A DNA stretch of 64,000 bases, from assembly GCF_900108105.1 (NCBI RefSeq), contig NZ_FNUR01000004.1:62001-126000 (forward strand), in the 5' to 3' direction. The position numbers and the translations under genes were made by a program. This document shows, one piece after another, positions 62,832 through 64,000 of this stretch. This stretch comes from Butyrivibrio sp. Su6. Lineage in GTDB: Bacteria; Bacillota; Clostridia; Lachnospirales; Lachnospiraceae. The notes under the pieces were generated by a model. The model was not told where the DNA came from, searched no databases, and saw nothing but the letters and a program-made list of their open reading frames with translations. How positions within the stretch are numbered: the stretch's first letter is position 1; every line of letters begins with the position of its first letter.

Positions 62832-63248
62832 ATGAAAGAGGATATTTTCAGAAAGAAAAGTATAGAAAAAATCTCATCACCGGATGATCTGACAACATAT
62901 ATCCATGTGGCAAGAGCTGAGGGGTGGATTGTCTTATTGGCGGTAATGATAATTCTGTTTGGCCTGATAGGATGGAGCTATTTTTCATCTATAGAAAGCT
63001 ATGTTTATGGAAAGGCTGAAGTGGAGGATGGTGCTGTTACCGCAACTTTCGAGAACAGCGCTGCTGCGCGTAACCTAACCGTAGATATGGATCTTGAAAT
63101 TGGAGATTTTTTGGTGCCTATAGGCTATATCAAGCAGGATGAATATGGGAATATCATCGCAATAGGAAATGTGGACATTCCTGATGGCTCATATGATGTC
63201 AAAGCTTCTTATAAAGAAACTCAGTTGATCAGCTTACTATTTAATTAA
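62832..63248 (+). CDS. Short membrane-fusion-like protein of a NHLM-type peptide export locus
   Basis: This is a 138-residue protein from the ATG at 62832 (GAGGGA 4-8 bases upstream); an extension to 62778 lies in the terminator. IEKISSPDDLTTYIHVARAEGWI before the membrane helix (about 34-55) is typical of NHLM bacteriocin secretion proteins. The outer part (about 60-138) is a small beta domain with VYGKAEVEDG. It is much shorter than HlyD-type adaptors of 300-400 residues and has no long coiled coil. The C39-peptidase ABC transporter gene follows after 19 bp. Confidence 0.7.
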   Translation: MKEDIFRKKSIEKISSPDDLTTYIHVARAEGWIVLLAVMIILFGLIGWSYFSSIESYVYGKAEVEDGAVTATFENSAAARNLTVDMDLEIGDFLVPIGYIKQDEYGNIIAIGNVDIPDGSYDVKASYKETQLISLLFN

Positions 63249-63267
63249 TACGGGGATGAGGGGCGTA

Positions 63268-64000
63268 ATGAATAGATCAACTATAAAAAAACCTATAACA
63301 AAAGGCAAGGTAAATGTTCCGATCGTTATGCAGATGGAAGCTCTTGAATGCGGCGCTGCATGCCTTGATATGATAATGGCCTATTACGACAAGTGGGTAC
63401 CTCTTGAGCAGGTAAGGGTAGACTGCGGTGTTTCGAGAGATGGATCAAACGCCAAAAATATCCTTAAAGCTGCCAGAGCGTATGGCTTTGAAGCCAACGG
63501 CTATAAGTATGAGCCGGAGGATTTGGCTGAAGATGGGGAATTTCCTTGCATAATACATTGGAATTTCAATCATTTTGTTGTTTTAAATGGTTTTAAGAAT
63601 GGAAAAGCTTATTTGAATGACCCTGCAAGAGGAACCATTGTTGTTCCCATGAGTGAATTTGATGAGGCTTTTACCGGAATATGTCTTTTTATAAAGCCGG
63701 GAAGTAATTTTGAAAAGAGCGGAAAGAGAAAGAGCACTGTTGAATTTGCCACGAGGAGATTAGATGGGGCGGGTGTAGCAGTTGCTTTTGTTGTGCTGTC
63801 TACTGTTATTGCATATGCATTTAACATCATAAGCCCCGGATTCCAGAGATTTTTCATGGACAGACTCCTTACAGGAGAAAATATTGAGCTGCTGACTCCA
63901 TTTATTATCCTGTTTTCTGTTGTTTGTTTCTTGGAGATAGTGGTCAATGCGATTACAGACCTGTATTCTTTAAAAATAAATGGAAAAATGTCTATCATTG
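63268..64000 (+). CDS. C39-peptidase-containing ABC exporter, N-terminal part (runs off the right edge)
   Basis: The frame is open from ATG at 63268 (GAGGGG upstream) to the window edge: 244 residues. The C39 peptidase domain (about 15-140) has Q22, the nucleophile C28 in MQMEALECGAACL, a His in HWNFNHFVVLNG and an Asp in LNDPARG. A linker is followed by at least two membrane helices (from about 165). Such PCAT exporters cut leader peptides after a double-Gly motif and export the peptide. With the NHLM-like protein before it, this is the start of a peptide-export operon. The ATPase domain and any precursor lie to the right. Confidence 0.85.
   Translation, partial: MNRSTIKKPITKGKVNVPIVMQMEALECGAACLDMIMAYYDKWVPLEQVRVDCGVSRDGSNAKNILKAARAYGFEANGYKYEPEDLAEDGEFPCIIHWNFNHFVVLNGFKNGKAYLNDPARGTIVVPMSEFDEAFTGICLFIKPGSNFEKSGKRKSTVEFATRRLDGAGVAVAFVVLSTVIAYAFNIISPGFQRFFMDRLLTGENIELLTPFIILFSVVCFLEIVVNAITDLYSLKINGKMSII

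Noticed and set aside
1..64000. tRNA, rRNA, insertion sequences, phage genes, known riboswitches
   Set aside because: I looked for T-loop, rRNA and transposase signals and for classic riboswitch cores in the gaps and found none that convince me; a covariance-model search would be decisive.

Overview
The window looks like part of a Lachnospiraceae genome, most probably Butyrivibrio or a close relative (inference). The DNA is low-GC, genes carry AGGAGG-type ribosome binding sites, and several proteins belong to families typical of rumen and gut Lachnospiraceae: a PL9 pectate lyase, a GH2 beta-mannosidase fragment, a GPH sugar symporter, a furanose-type ABC importer, and a PurF-like protein starting MGGFFGV. 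I saw no tRNA, rRNA, transposase, phage gene or CRISPR array.

The central feature is a plasmid-type replication and partition region at about 47.2-54.6 kb. On the left, in minus orientation, are ParA and a ribbon-helix-helix protein that probably acts as its centromere-binding partner. Next come about 2.2 kb of extremely AT-rich DNA, six perfect tandem copies of an AT-rich 13-mer, and roughly sixteen direct iterons with the core GGTGNNYAAAAAGGGAA. These run into a Rep_3/RepB-type initiator, followed by a DUF815-type AAA+ ATPase. The flanks hold ordinary metabolic and housekeeping genes (serine dehydratase, phosphotransacetylase, HU, HelD, a PcrA-like helicase). Genes left of the origin are mostly on the minus strand and genes right of it mostly on the plus strand, as expected if forks leave it in both directions. 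Together this suggests a chromid (secondary chromosome) or megaplasmid origin rather than a small plasmid.

Left part (0-31 kb). It holds a beta-mannosidase 5' end, a GltD-like flavoprotein behind a perfect cre/LacI-type operator, DnaJ and zinc-ribbon membrane proteins, a glutaminase-dead PurF paralogue, CorA, an UlaG-like hydrolase, and a two-gene ABCG-like transporter. An anchored PL9 pectate lyase follows, then an SOS module: a YneA-like LysM protein divergent from a Y-family polymerase and YolD, with three LexA-like boxes between them. Then come helD-DUF3048-larE, a polar amino-acid ABC importer, a type-B carboxylesterase, a PcrA-like helicase, a flotillin and a NifX-Cys/His-FKBP fusion.

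Middle (29-47 kb). Serine dehydratase genes sit with pncC/cinA, a GPH symporter with a lysophospholipase-like hydrolase, and a cheY-ACT-malY operon ending in a 31-residue membrane peptide. A YesN/YesM-type two-component system stands upstream of a furanose-type ABC operon that encodes two different solute-binding proteins and has an internal terminator. MATE and HU genes follow.

Right part (54-64 kb). HypA and LarC (nickel handling; LarE is 38 kb away), a PAS-GAF-GGDEF cyclase, phosphotransacetylase without an adjacent ackA, a divergent phosphoribosyltransferase, an NhaC antiporter and a YgjV/GNAT-like protein are followed by the beginning of a peptide-export locus. That locus has a very short membrane-fusion-like protein and a C39-peptidase ABC transporter cut by the window edge.
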